Positions 37,859-47,188 of a DNA stretch of 64,000 nucleotides are shown here, piece by piece; the stretch's first letter is position 1; the number at the start of each line of letters is the position of its first letter. Below the pieces are notes generated by a model that was not told where the DNA came from, made no database searches, and worked only from the letters and a program-made list of their open reading frames with translations. This stretch comes from JBBQUN01 sp963717115 (lineage in GTDB: Bacteria > Actinomycetota > Acidimicrobiia > Acidimicrobiales > SZUA-35): positions 434,001 to 498,000 of the forward strand of contig CAVQVO010000002.1 in the NCBI GenBank assembly GCA_963717115.1, in the 5' to 3' direction. The position numbers were made by a program, and so were the translations under genes.

Positions 37859-40800
37859 TCAGTCCGGGGGGAACATCGTCTCGATGAAGGTCACCAGGTC
37901 GGTGGCGAGGTCGTTCTTGCGTTGGAGGCCCACCTGGAGCTGTCCGCCTTCACCGGCGTACTCGTTGGGTTTCCAGGTGCCCTTCGGGAACAGCCGCTTG
38001 AACCGGACCTCCTGGGAGGCCTTGAGCCGGACGGGCCCCATCTTGGCGATCCACTCGGGCCCGCCGAATCCCGGACCCTTCACGACCACCACGTCCCGGA
38101 TCCCGATCCCCACGCAGGCGGCCCGGAGCCGGGCCACGTCGAGCAGTCGCTCGGCCTCGACCGGGATGCGGCCGTAGCGATCTTCCCATTCGGCGCGGAT
38201 CTCGTCGACCTCGGGCTCGGTGGTGACCGCCGCCAGCTTCCGGTAGGCCTCGAGCCGCAGGACCTCGGTCTCGACGTAGGTGCTCGGCAGATTGGCGTCG
38301 AGCGGCAGATCGAGCTTGATCTCGACCGGCCCCGCCACCGGGGTGCCGTTCAGTTCGGCGACGGCCTCGGTCACGAGTTGGCAGTACAGGTCGTAGCCGA
38401 CGGCGGCGATGTGCCCGGACTGGCCGCTGCCGAGGAGGTTGCCGGCGCCACGGATCTCGAGGTCGCGCATGGCGATCTTGAACCCCGAGCCCAGTTCGGT
38501 GGCCTCGCCGATGGTCTTGAGCCGCTCGTAGGCCTGCTCGGACAGGGCCGCATCGGGACGAGTGAACAGGTAGGCGTAGGCCCGCTGACCGGATCGACCG
38601 ACTCGACCCCGGAGCTGGTGCAGCTGCCCCAGGCCGAGGAGTTCGGCCCGATCGACCACCAGGGTGTTCACGGTCGGCATGTCGATCCCGGACTCGATGA
38701 TCGTGGTGCACACGAGCACGTCGTACTGGTTCTCCCAGAAGTCGTAGACGACCTTTTCGAGCGTGCCTTCGTCCATCTGGCCGTGGGCGACCGCCACCCG
38801 GGCCTCGGGCACCAGGTTGCGAACGTCGTTGGCCACCTTCTCGATGCTCTGGACCCGATTGTGGACGTAGAAGACCTGGCCGTCTCGAAGCAGCTCCCGG
38901 CGGATGGCCTCGGCAACCGCCCGCTCGTCCTCTTCGCCGACGTAGGTCAGGATCGGTTGCCGATCGGCCGGTGGGGTGTTGAGCAGCGACAGATCACGGA
39001 TCCCGGTGAGGCTCATCTCGAGGGTGCGAGGGATCGGCGTCGCGGTGAGCGTCAACACGTCGACGTCGGACTTCAGCTGTTTGATCGATTCCTTGTGGTT
39101 GACGCCGAACCGCTGCTCCTCGTCGACGATCAGCAGACCGAGCTTGGGCATCGTGAGATCGGCCGACAGCATGCGATGGGTCCCGATGAGCACATCGACC
39201 TCGCCGGCAGCGGCTGCGGCGAGCACCGACTTGGCCTGCGCGGTCGTCAGGAAGCGACTGAGCACCTCGACCCGGACCGGATAGGGCGCGTAGCGATCGC
39301 GAGAACGTCTGGAAGTGCTGCTGAGCCAGCAGCGTCGTCGGCACGAGGATGGCGACCTGACGGCCCGACTGCACGGCCTTGAACGCCGCCTGGACCGCGA
39401 CCTCGGTCTTGCCGAATCCGACGTCGCCGACGACCAGACGGTCCATCGGGACCGGACGCTCCATGTCCTCCTTCACGTCGACGATGGCGCTCGCCTGGTC
39501 GGGGGTCAGCTCGTAGGGGAACGACTCGGCCAGCTCGTTCTGCCAGGGTGTGTCGGGCTCGAAGGCGATGCCGGTCGGCGGCCATCCGGGTCTGGTAGAG
39601 CACCACCAGTTCCTGGGCGATCTCGGCCACCTCGGAGCGGACCTTCGCCTTGGACTTGGCGAAGTCGCTGCCGCCCAACTTGTGCAGCGACGGCGATTCC
39701 CCACCGGTGTAGTGACGAATCAGATCGATCTGGTCGCTGGGGACGTAGAGCTTGTCGTCGCCGCGGTACTCGAGCAGCAGGTAGTCGCGTTCGTGGCCAC
39801 CGATGGCCCGCTTGACCATGCCGGCGAACCGACCCGACCCCGTGCTGGTGATGCACGACGTAGTCGCCCGGGGCCAGATCGTCGAAGAAGCCGTCGGTCT
39901 TGCGCTTGCGTTTCCTCGCCTTGCGGTGGGCCCGACGGCGACCGGTCAGCTCGTGCTCGGTGACGATGCCGAGCCCCACCGACGGCAGGTAGAAGCCGCG
40001 CTCGAGGCCGGCAACGACCAGATGCCCACCCGGGGTGAAGGCGGTCGAGCGGGGGGACTCGTCGATCGAGCCCTGTTGTTGCGGCGTGCCGTGGCGCTGC
40101 GGGTGGAGACCCCACTCGGCCAGCAGCTCGGCGATGCGATCGGCCGATCCGGCGCCGTCGGCGGTGACCACGAGGCGCGATCCGGCACCGAGCGCGCTGG
40201 TCAGGCGTCCGGCGAGGGCCTCGCCGGGGGCATCCCATCCCGAGGCCTCGAGGACGGCGACGTCGGGGCTCTCGGGCACGGAGGTGACCGTGACCACCGG
40301 GGCCGTGGTCTTGGCCAGGATCCGGTCGAACGCGAGGTGCAGCCGGGGGAAGTCGTGATGCTCGTCGGCGTCGAGCGCACCCCAGGTTCGGGCCAGGCTG
40401 TCGGCCAGGTCGGATTCCTCGGCGAGCAGGTCGTTGCCCCGGTCGCGCATGCGCCGGGGCTCGACCAGCACCACCATGGCATCGGCATCGAGGAGGTCGG
40501 GCAGGACCCGGTCATCACCGGTCAGCCACGGCAACCACGACTCCATGCCGTCGAAGACCAGCCCCTCGGACAGGCGCTCCCACTGTTCGCGGCCCCAGGG
40601 CTCCTCGGCGACGAGTTCGGCGGCCCGGGCTCGGACCTCGTCGGTGACGAGGAGTTCCCGGCAGGGAAAGATCTCGACCCGATCCACGTCGTCGGTCGAG
40701 CGCTGATCGGCGATCGTGAACCGGCTGAGGCGTTCGACCTCGTCACCCCACAGGTCGATGCGGATCGGGCCCTCGGCGGTCGACGGGAACACGTCGACGA

Positions 40801-41332
40801 TCGATCCTCGCAGCGCGACCTCTCCCCGGTGCTCCACCTGCGGTTCGCGTCGATAGCCCGTGCCGACCAGGCGCTCGACCAGTTCCTGGGGATCGATCTG
40901 GGCGCCCTCGGTGACGATGATCGGTTCGATCTCGTCGACGTGGGGGCTGAGGCGCTGCACGAGGGCTCGCACCGGAGCCACCACCACCCGGGGGCTGCGG
41001 TCGGGGTCGCGGAGGTACCACAGGGTCCGCAGCCGGTGCCCCATGGCCTCGATCGACGGACTGACCCGTTCGAAGGGGAGCGTCTCCCACGCCGGGAACG
41101 ACGCCACCTCGTCGTCGCCCAGGTAGACCCGCAGGTCGTTGACCAGGCGATCGGCATCGGCGGTCGTGGGAACGGCGACCACCAGCGGGCGCCGATCGGA
41201 ACCGACGGCGAGGCCGGCCAGCGCGATGGCCCGGGCCGGATCGGGAACGGCGAGCACCTTGGCGGCGCGCCCGATGATGCGTTCGAGCGCAGGATCGTCG
41301 GCGACGAGCCGGGGCAGGGAGGTGAAGCTCAC
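37859..41332 (-). CDS. mfd: transcription-repair coupling factor Mfd (frame interrupted three times)
   Basis: About 1156 residues after repair, normal for Mfd, which removes stalled RNA polymerase and recruits UvrA. The N-terminal UvrB-like part has SFPAWETLPFERVSP and RGSIVDVFPST. The RNA-polymerase-interacting domain has DYVVHHQHGVG then YLLLEYRGDDKLYVP. Helicase motifs are RLVVGDVGFGKTEVAVQAA, IGTHRMLS, DEEQRFGV, TATPIPRT and QLRGRVGRSGQRAYAYL. Three single-base insertions, near 39835, 39576 and 39299, move the frame; together they restore it. The GTG start at 41332 overlaps the VanZ-like stop by 4 bp. Confidence 0.97.
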
Positions 41333-41889
41333 CCGGTGAGGCTACGGCGCCGGAACAGCGCGTGGGATGCCCGGGCCGCCATCATGGCGCCGACCGTGCC
41401 GATGAGGATCCCCGAGGCGTTGGCCAGGACGTCGTGGACCTCCAGCTCACGGCTCCAGGTGAAGAACACCTGGCCGATCTCGGAGGCGATCGCCAGGACG
41501 AGGACTGCGCCGGCGATCCGCCACGTGGAGACCCGGTGGGCGAAGAGCCCGTGAGCCAGCGCCGCCGCACCGGCCCAGAGCAACACGTGGCCGGCGGTCC
41601 TCCATTCGAGGGGGAAGTCCGACACGTCGACCCAGTCGATCCCGAATCGGTACTCGACCCGTCGACCCAGGTTCTCGAGCCGGAAGATCGCCCGTTCGAC
41701 GAAGTCGGGAGCCCGATCGCTCAGGAGGAGGATCACGGCGAGTGCCGTGAACGGGATCGTCGACAGCCACAGGATCAGGCGAGCCGGGCCGATCCGATCG
41801 GCCCGCTCGGGTCCGGGTGCGCCGGGGCCCGGGGTCAGGCCGCCGGCTTCGTGTTCGGCCGTTGCGCCGTTCTCGAGCTGCGGGTCCAC
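41329..41889 (-). CDS. VanZ-like membrane protein
   Basis: About 186 residues with four predicted membrane helices: LILWLSTIPFTALAVILLL, AGHVLLWAGAAALAHGLF, RIAGAVLVLAIASEIGQVFF and a last one in VLANASGILIGTVGAMMAA. The HDVLANASGILIG signature with conserved Asp, Asn and Gly is that of the VanZ family, linked in one case to low-level teicoplanin resistance but mostly of unknown role. The GTG at 41889 begins VDPQLENGA; the exact start is uncertain. Coupled to mfd by a 4-bp overlap. Confidence 0.8.
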   Translation of the reverse strand: MDPQLENGATAEHEAGGLTPGPGAPGPERADRIGPARLILWLSTIPFTALAVILLLSDRAPDFVERAIFRLENLGRRVEYRFGIDWVDVSDFPLEWRTAGHVLLWAGAAALAHGLFAHRVSTWRIAGAVLVLAIASEIGQVFFTWSRELEVHDVLANASGILIGTVGAMMAARASHALFRRRSLTG

Positions 41890-41953
41890 GGGTTCAACGT
41901 ACCCGTGACGAGGCCGGGCAGGGCATCGGGAGGGCGTTTCGCCCGTGAGCCGT

Positions 41954-42676
41954 TCAACCCGTCTCCTCGACGCCGAGCCGAACGGCCTCGAGCTCGTCGA
42001 CCACGTTCTGGAGTTCGGCGTCGACCCCACCGATCGAGTCGGCGTCGGCCCCCGACACCGACAACTCGATCGAGCGGGTGACCAATTCGTCGAGCCGGGC
42101 GTCGAGCAACAGGAGCTGGGAGTGGGTGGTGGCGATCGTCTCGTCGAGCCGTCGGGCGCTGTCGAGTTGGGCCTGGAGCGCGGCGGCCGCCTGCGCGCTG
42201 GTGGAGCCCGGCGTCAGGGTGCGACCACCTTGCAGCGACGCCAGATCGGTCACGATCCGATCGACATCGACCAGGGCCCGGGCCTCGCTGAGCTGCTGCC
42301 CGCTCTGGGCCACCCGATAGGAATGGTGGACGAACCGATCGATGCGGTCGGCCATGCCGTCGAGTCGATCTCGGACCGGGCCGGGCCGAGTCCGTTCGAT
42401 CGCCGTGCGGAACCGTTGCTGGGCGGCCAGGGCCTCGTCGACGAACAGCTGCCACGGTCCCGACACGCTGCGCCGGTCGATGCGTTCCTTGACCGGGCCG
42501 CGGGGAATCGCCACGCCGACCCGAGCCGCCCAGGCGCCGAGCCCGATCAGCGGCGCCAGCAGACCGGCCCCGACCAGGATGCCGCCGGCCGTTCCGACAC
42601 CGGCCAGCACGATGCCGGCCGGGCTCATGATGGCCTCGGCCACCGGCTTGGTGAAGAAACGGTCGCGCAGGCTCAT
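41954..42676 (-). CDS. unknown membrane-associated coiled-coil protein
   Basis: 240 residues. An N-terminal hydrophobic Gly/Ala-rich hairpin (about 16-55, GIVLAGVGTAGGILVGAGLLAPLIGLG region) is followed by a long helical, coiled-coil-prone region about 75-238 with many Arg, Glu and Gln. No enzymatic motif. It lies 21 bases downstream of the binding-protein/VWA lipoprotein on the same strand, so it is probably a cytoplasmic-side partner of that exported protein. Family not recognised. Confidence 0.75.
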   Translation of the reverse strand: MSLRDRFFTKPVAEAIMSPAGIVLAGVGTAGGILVGAGLLAPLIGLGAWAARVGVAIPRGPVKERIDRRSVSGPWQLFVDEALAAQQRFRTAIERTRPGPVRDRLDGMADRIDRFVHHSYRVAQSGQQLSEARALVDVDRIVTDLASLQGGRTLTPGSTSAQAAAALQAQLDSARRLDETIATTHSQLLLLDARLDELVTRSIELSVSGADADSIGGVDAELQNVVDELEAVRLGVEETG

Positions 42677-42697
42677 GACTGGCTCCTCACGCCGTCA

Positions 42698-44557
42698 TCA
42701 GAAGTTCGAGATCACTTCGGCGAAGACCTTGTCGATCGAGCGGGGATCGCTGGCGTCGTAGACCGCCGACGACGCCGACTCGGCGATGGCCCCGAGCACG
42801 TCGAGGCTGGCGCCGGCACCGTAGGCGATCGGGAAGACCCGAACCGGCTTGCTGCCCTGGCCCTCGCTGCCTCGCGACAGGTTCGCCAGCAGCCGGTCGA
42901 ACTGCTGCTGGTCGTCGGACGGGTTCTCGTCGGAGTTGGCCCCGTCGGACAGCACGACGATGGCGTTGATCAGCTCGGGGTCGTACCCGGCGACGGCCTC
43001 GGCGTAGACGGTGTCGATGGCCTCGAACAGCGGCGTGCCGGACTGGGGGAAGATCGAGCCGAGGCTGCGTTCGATGGCGGCCCGGTTCGTCGTCGAACGG
43101 CCCGTAGGGAACGATCTCGGTTGATGATGGTCTGGGTGCCGGTGTCGTCGGTGGTGAACGTGACCAGCGAGACCTCGTCGTTCGGCGAGAAGTCGCCGAG
43201 GGCGGACCGGATCGCCGAGGTGGCCAGCTCCAGTTTGGTCTGCCCATCGCCGCCGTCGTCGCCCATCGATCCGGACACGTCGAGCAGCAGCGTGACGCGA
43301 GCACCCTTGCGCTGCGTGCGCCACAGGTCGAGCAGCGCCGGTCATGACCTCGGGTTCGGGGACCTCGAGCAGGTCGCTCGGCTGGTCGGGGTCGACCCCG
43401 AACTCGGCCGAGATGGGGGCGGCCAGGGCCACCCGCGGGTTCCCGGGCCGGAAGCCGAACTCGAGGACCTTGCGCTGGTTCTCCTCGAGTTGCACGAAGT
43501 CGATGAAGGCCGGCCGCCCCTCGCGCTGGGCGTCGTCGACCCACTCGTCGTCGACGACGAACAGCGGATTGTCGGAGTACAGCGTGCCCTCTTCGGGGTA
43601 GATGGCGACCAGTTGCACCTTGGGCGGACGGGGTTCCTCACCGGGGTCGAGACGGCCGTCGGGGTTGCCCGAGTTGTAGTCGATGACCGACTTCTCCTCG
43701 ACGGCCGCTGCGGCGACGTAGCCGAGCGCCGCGCCCCGCTGGTCGGCCTTGTACCAGTTGTTCATGAAGGTGAGCGTGGTGTCGCCGTAGTGGACGACCG
43801 CCGACTCGACGCCACGACCGAAATCGACAACGGCCGGGCGGGCCAGGTCTTCGGTGTTGAGGTTCTCGGTCTTGCCGGCCGCCGCATAGGTCTGGGCGAT
43901 CAGGGCCGACAGACCGCTGGTCGAGAAGTTCGGGTTGGTCTTGCCCAGGCGGAAGTCGCCCCATTCGGGGTGCCCGAACGCCGCCCAGCCCTGGTCACCG
44001 GTGGACAGCGCGAGGATGTCGGACCAGCCGATGGGTTCGTCGGGCCATCCCAGCGCCGCCGCCATCGGCTCGGGCATGGCGATCACGAGCGGCGTGACCA
44101 TGAACGGAACGCCGTCGCCGACGACCGGGGGCAGCCCGGCGTCGGCCCGACGCTGGTTGACCACCGAGCCCCAGGCGCTCGAGGCCGGCGACCAGACGAC
44201 GGGTCGGGGGCCGTCGGCCAGTTCGTCCCATCCCTCGGCGAGCAGGGTGGCGCCGAGGCCCGAGGCCTTCGACTGGACCTCGACATAGATGCAGGTCCCG
44301 TCGGCCATCTCGGCGTCGGAGTCGTTGAACTCCGAGGCGAGATCGCTCATGAGCCGGATCTTCTCGGAGGAGACCGCGGTGTACACCGCGACACAGTCGC
44401 CGGGTCCGTCGGCGTTCCCGCCTCCCGACGAGCACCCCGCAGCGACGAGACCCAGCGCCGCCAGCGTCGCCCCGATGATTCGGCCGGTCGCCCGTGGTCG
44501 ATTGCCCTCGCCTGATCGCCTCACTCGTCTCTCCCTGGTCGGCGTGTCGTTCATCAT
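42698..44557 (-). CDS. solute-binding-protein/von Willebrand A fusion lipoprotein (frame interrupted)
   Basis: About 618 residues after repair. The signal peptide ends at lipobox AAGC (Cys42). Residues about 50-370 form a periplasmic-binding-protein-like domain (VAVYTAVSSEKIRLMSDLA; NWYKADQRGAALGYV). The C-terminal VWA domain has an intact MIDAS: LDVSGSMGDDG, the Thr region SGTPLFEAI and VVLSDGANSDEN. Three single-base breaks lie near 43339, 43118 and 43088; removing one base at each gives a continuous reading. A calcium/magnesium-dependent adhesion or assembly role on the outer membrane face is inferred. Start ATG 44557 or 44554. Confidence 0.84.
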   Translation of the reverse strand: MMNDTPTRERRVRRSGEGNRPRATGRIIGATLAALGLVAAGCSSGGGNADGPGDCVAVYTAVSSEKIRLMSDLASEFNDSDAEMADGTCIYVEVQSKASGLGATLLAEGWDELADGPRPVVWSPASSAWGSVVNQRRADAGLPPVVGDGVPFMVTPLVIAMPEPMAAALGWPDEPIGWSDILALSTGDQGWAAFGHPEWGDFRLGKTNPNFSTSGLSALIAQTYAAAGKTENLNTEDLARPAVVDFGRGVESAVVHYGDTTLTFMNNWYKADQRGAALGYVAAAAVEEKSVIDYNSGNPDGRLDPGEEPRPPKVQLVAIYPEEGTLYSDNPLFVVDDEWVDDAQREGRPAFIDFVQLEENQRKVLEFGFRPGNPRVALAAPISAEFGVDPDQPSDLLEVPEPEVMTGAARPVAHAAQGCSRHAAARRVRIDGRRRRRWADQTGAGHLGDPVRPRRLLAERRGLAGHVHHRRHRHPDHHQPRSFPTGRSTTNRAAIERSLGSIFPQSGTPLFEAIDTVYAEAVAGYDPELINAIVVLSDGANSDENPSDDQQQFDRLLANLSRGSEGQGSKPVRVFPIAYGAGASLDVLGAIAESASSAVYDASDPRSIDKVFAEVISNF

Positions 44558-44612
44558 GGCGCACGCACCGTTCCTCGTCGGTCCCAACGGCCGGTCACCG
44601 GCGATCGTTCCC

Positions 44613-45485
44613 TCACGACCCGGCTCGCAGTGCCGTGAGCACGCCGGGCGACGGACCGTCGGACGTCGTTGCGGACCCGGGCTGCCAGCTGCGATCGGTC
44701 AGTTCGCCGATCAGATCGTCGAGGCGTGGGACCTCGGCGCCGGCGATCCCGATCCCGACCAGGTCGATCGACGGACCGGTGTCGGGGACCATCAGCGAGT
44801 CGCCACGACCGAGGTCGACGGCGTCGGCCTCGAGGGCGGCGACCGCGTCGTAGGTGCCCGGTCGGGTGAGGAAGAGGTCGAGCGCCGACTGCGGGCCGCT
44901 CACGAAGTCGACGTGCGAACCCAGTTCGGTCCGCCATGCCCGGAACCCCTGGTCGGCGAAGTCGTTGCTGGCGAAGTCCTGACGACCGAGGAAGGCGGCC
45001 ACGACCTGGCTGTAGGCCAACAGCCCCGCCGTCTGGTCGAGGGAGTCGAGTCCGATGTCGGTACTGCGCCCCGACGAGGCCAGGCACGCCCAGCTCAGGG
45101 GCTCGCAGTCGGCGATCCGGCCGAGCAAACCGAGCCGGGTGGTGGCCACGACGGCTGGTTCGGTCGTCTCGAGGGCGGGGAGACTGGTTCGGTCGCGTTC
45201 GATGGCGAGCATCTCGGGCCACGGGTCGCCGACGATCCAGACGGTCGCGGCCGGGGTGCGCTCGCCCACCAGTCGGTCGAAGGTGTCGCCGGGATCCTCG
45301 ATGGTGAGCTCCCGGTCGCCGAAGGCGGCTCGGCACGCCTCGGCGATCGCCGAGTCGCAGACGATCGGGGCGTCGCTCCCCCCGAGTCCGATCGAACCAC
45401 CGTTGTCGATCGCGTCCCGGACGAGGACGGCGCCGACGATGGCGAGCGCCGAGAAGACCAGCGCGAGAATCCGCTTCAGCGCCAC
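44613..45485 (-). CDS. membrane-anchored binding-protein-like protein
   Basis: 290 residues. An uncleaved N-terminal helix (LALVFSALAIVGAVLV) anchors a domain with the feel of an extracellular solute-binding protein: IVCDSAIAEACRAAFGD, TVWIVGDPWPEM, AVVATTRLGLLG and a C-terminal IDLVGIGIAGAEVPRL. Four Cys could form disulfides. No transporter permease or ATPase gene is next to it, so it probably does not serve import. It leads the run to the VWA lipoprotein 55 bases downstream. Confidence 0.77.
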   Translation of the reverse strand: MALKRILALVFSALAIVGAVLVRDAIDNGGSIGLGGSDAPIVCDSAIAEACRAAFGDRELTIEDPGDTFDRLVGERTPAATVWIVGDPWPEMLAIERDRTSLPALETTEPAVVATTRLGLLGRIADCEPLSWACLASSGRSTDIGLDSLDQTAGLLAYSQVVAAFLGRQDFASNDFADQGFRAWRTELGSHVDFVSGPQSALDLFLTRPGTYDAVAALEADAVDLGRGDSLMVPDTGPSIDLVGIGIAGAEVPRLDDLIGELTDRSWQPGSATTSDGPSPGVLTALRAGS

Positions 45486-45595
45486 GTCAGCGATCTCGGC
45501 TCGGTCCGACCACCCGGCCAGTCTGCCACCTGGTCGGTCGGTCGGGACTCATCGCCTCGTCCCGACCCACCCAACCGAGGGGCCACCGTCGGATT

Positions 45596-45653
45596 CCCCA
45601 CTTCTGCGGGGGTGCCGTACGCCCGTCCGCACGGAGCCTCCACAGAAGTGGGG
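45596..45653 (-). terminator. inverted repeat downstream of pth
   Basis: Perfect 11-base arms CCCCACTTCTG (45596-45606) and CAGAAGTGGGG (45643-45653) separated by 36 bases that can fold further. It lies in the 211-base gap between the pth stop and the next minus-strand gene, so a terminator of the rplY-pth unit is likely; a regulatory site for the gene at 44613-45485 is an alternative. Nothing else is seen in the gap. Confidence 0.45.
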
Positions 45654-45696
45654 GACGGGGTGGGCACGTGCGAGCCTGCACGGGATCGGAGGCCGG

Positions 45697-46329
45697 TCAG
45701 GAGTCGGTGGGTTTGCGATTGATCGTGTTCATCGTGGCGTCGAGTCCGTCGACCAGGAAGGACTCGATCGCATCGGTGGCTCGCTCGACGGCCACGTCGA
45801 GCTCGACCCGCTCGCCCTTGGACGGTCGACGCAGGACCCAGTCGCGGCCGAGTTGCGATGCCGGAGGCTTGCCGACCCCGACCCGCAGGCGCACGAAATC
45901 GGTGGTCCCGACGTGCTGGGTGATCGACCGGAGACCGTTGTGGCCGGCCAGGCCGCCGCCCTGCTTCAGCTTGAGCCGGCCGACCTCGAGATCGAGTTCG
46001 TCGTGGACGACGAGCAAGGCCGATCCGTCGTCGATCCCGTGGCGACGAGCCAGCAGACGAACCGACTCACCAGAGCGATTCATGTAGGTCTGGGGAAAGG
46101 CGATGGCGACCCGTTTGCCGTCGATGAGGACCTCGGCGCTGAGCGCCCGTTCCTTCGACTTCGCCAGGGTCCCGCCATGTCGCTCGGCGAGCCGAGCCGC
46201 CACCTCGGCTCCGACGTTGTGGCGGGTGCCGTCGAATTCGGCGCCGGGATTGCCCAGACCGACGACGAGCAGATCGGACGGGGTCCCTCGCCGAGGCGGT
46301 TCGCCGTCTTGTCGCTTGAGTCGGGCCAT
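45697..46329 (-). CDS. pth: peptidyl-tRNA hydrolase
   Basis: 210 residues, monomeric Pth that releases peptides from stalled peptidyl-tRNA. The signature VVGLGNPGAEFDGTRHNVGAE carries the catalytic His and Asn. FPQTYMNRSGESV, VHDELDLEVGRLKLKQGG and GHNGLRSI follow. A slightly long N terminus (MARLKRQDGEPPRRGTPSD) precedes the domain. It starts 18 bases after the rplY stop; rplY-pth is a conserved actinobacterial pair. Confidence 0.97.
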   Translation of the reverse strand: MARLKRQDGEPPRRGTPSDLLVVGLGNPGAEFDGTRHNVGAEVAARLAERHGGTLAKSKERALSAEVLIDGKRVAIAFPQTYMNRSGESVRLLARRHGIDDGSALLVVHDELDLEVGRLKLKQGGGLAGHNGLRSITQHVGTTDFVRLRVGVGKPPASQLGRDWVLRRPSKGERVELDVAVERATDAIESFLVDGLDATMNTINRKPTDS

Positions 46330-46347
46330 GAGCTCGGAGCCGACCGA

Positions 46348-47007
46348 CTACTCGTCGGCAGCGGCCTCGTCGGAGGCCTCGGCACCCTCTTCGCCCTCGG
46401 CACCCTCTTCGCCCTCGAGCTCCTCTTCGTCTTCTTCCAGACCGAGCTTGGCGGCGCGGGTCACGACGGGTGCCGCCACCGTGATGCGATCCTCCATCAT
46501 CGGGCGCACACCTTCGGGGAGGTTGATGTCGCCGACCGAGATGCGGGCATCGGGGGTCAACTTCGTCACGTCGACCTCGATCGAGGCGGGGATCCGGTCG
46601 GGGAAGACCTGGACCCGCATCTGGAACATCTTCTGCTCGACGATGCCGCCGGTGTCGAGGATCTTCGACGCCTTGCCGACCAGGTGGATCGGCAGCGTGA
46701 CCTTCACCGGCACGTTGTCGTCGACCCGCAGGAAGTCGGCGTGGACGACCGAACGCTTGACCGCGTCTCGCTGGATCTCCTTGACGAGCACCCGCGACTG
46801 GGTGCCGTCGATGTCCATCGTGAACACGGTGTTGAGACCGGCCGGCCCCTTCACGGCGTCACGCAGTGCGGCGTAGTCGACGACGACGTTGATCGGGTCC
46901 TGGCCGAGGCCATAGACCACGCCGGGCAGGTTGCCCTCGCTGCGGATTCGGCGGGAGGGCCCAGTGCCCATTTCTCGGCCAGTGGTGCCGGCGACGACAG
47001 TCGTCAT
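46348..47007 (-). CDS. rplY: 50S ribosomal protein L25/general stress protein Ctc
   Basis: 219 residues: an L25 domain that binds 5S rRNA (residues 1-95, starting MTTVVAGTTGREMGTGPSRR with GNLPGVVYGLG), a C-terminal TL5/Ctc beta domain (about 100-185) and a strongly acidic Glu/Ala tail (EEDEEELEGEEGAEGEEG). ATG 47007 has GAGGAT upstream. Operon with pth. Confidence 0.97.
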   Translation of the reverse strand: MTTVVAGTTGREMGTGPSRRIRSEGNLPGVVYGLGQDPINVVVDYAALRDAVKGPAGLNTVFTMDIDGTQSRVLVKEIQRDAVKRSVVHADFLRVDDNVPVKVTLPIHLVGKASKILDTGGIVEQKMFQMRVQVFPDRIPASIEVDVTKLTPDARISVGDINLPEGVRPMMEDRITVAAPVVTRAAKLGLEEDEEELEGEEGAEGEEGAEASDEAAADE

Positions 47008-47128
47008 GATCGATCCTCGGAGGTGGAACACGGAGCCCGCGAACGGGCGAAGGACAAGCACGAGAGCCTAGCGGGGTCCGAGCGGGCCCCCACCCGTCGG
47101 CGGAGCGGTGATCAGGATCGGCTCGGTC

Positions 47129-47147
47129 GCCGGCCGCGTGGGCCGGC
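47129..47147 (-). terminator. hairpin downstream of prs
   Basis: GCCGGCC (47129-47135), loop GCGTG, GGCCGGC (47141-47147), in the 181-base space between prs and rplY. No T-run; terminator or partial terminator. Confidence 0.4.
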
Positions 47148-47188
47148 AGGGTCGTCGGCTGCGCGGGCCGGACCCGTCGGCGATGGCC

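Noticed and set aside
37859..41332. Programmed ribosomal frameshifting in mfd
   Set aside because: Three separate shifts, none at a slippery heptamer or before a clear stimulatory structure, and similar breaks occur in unrelated genes.
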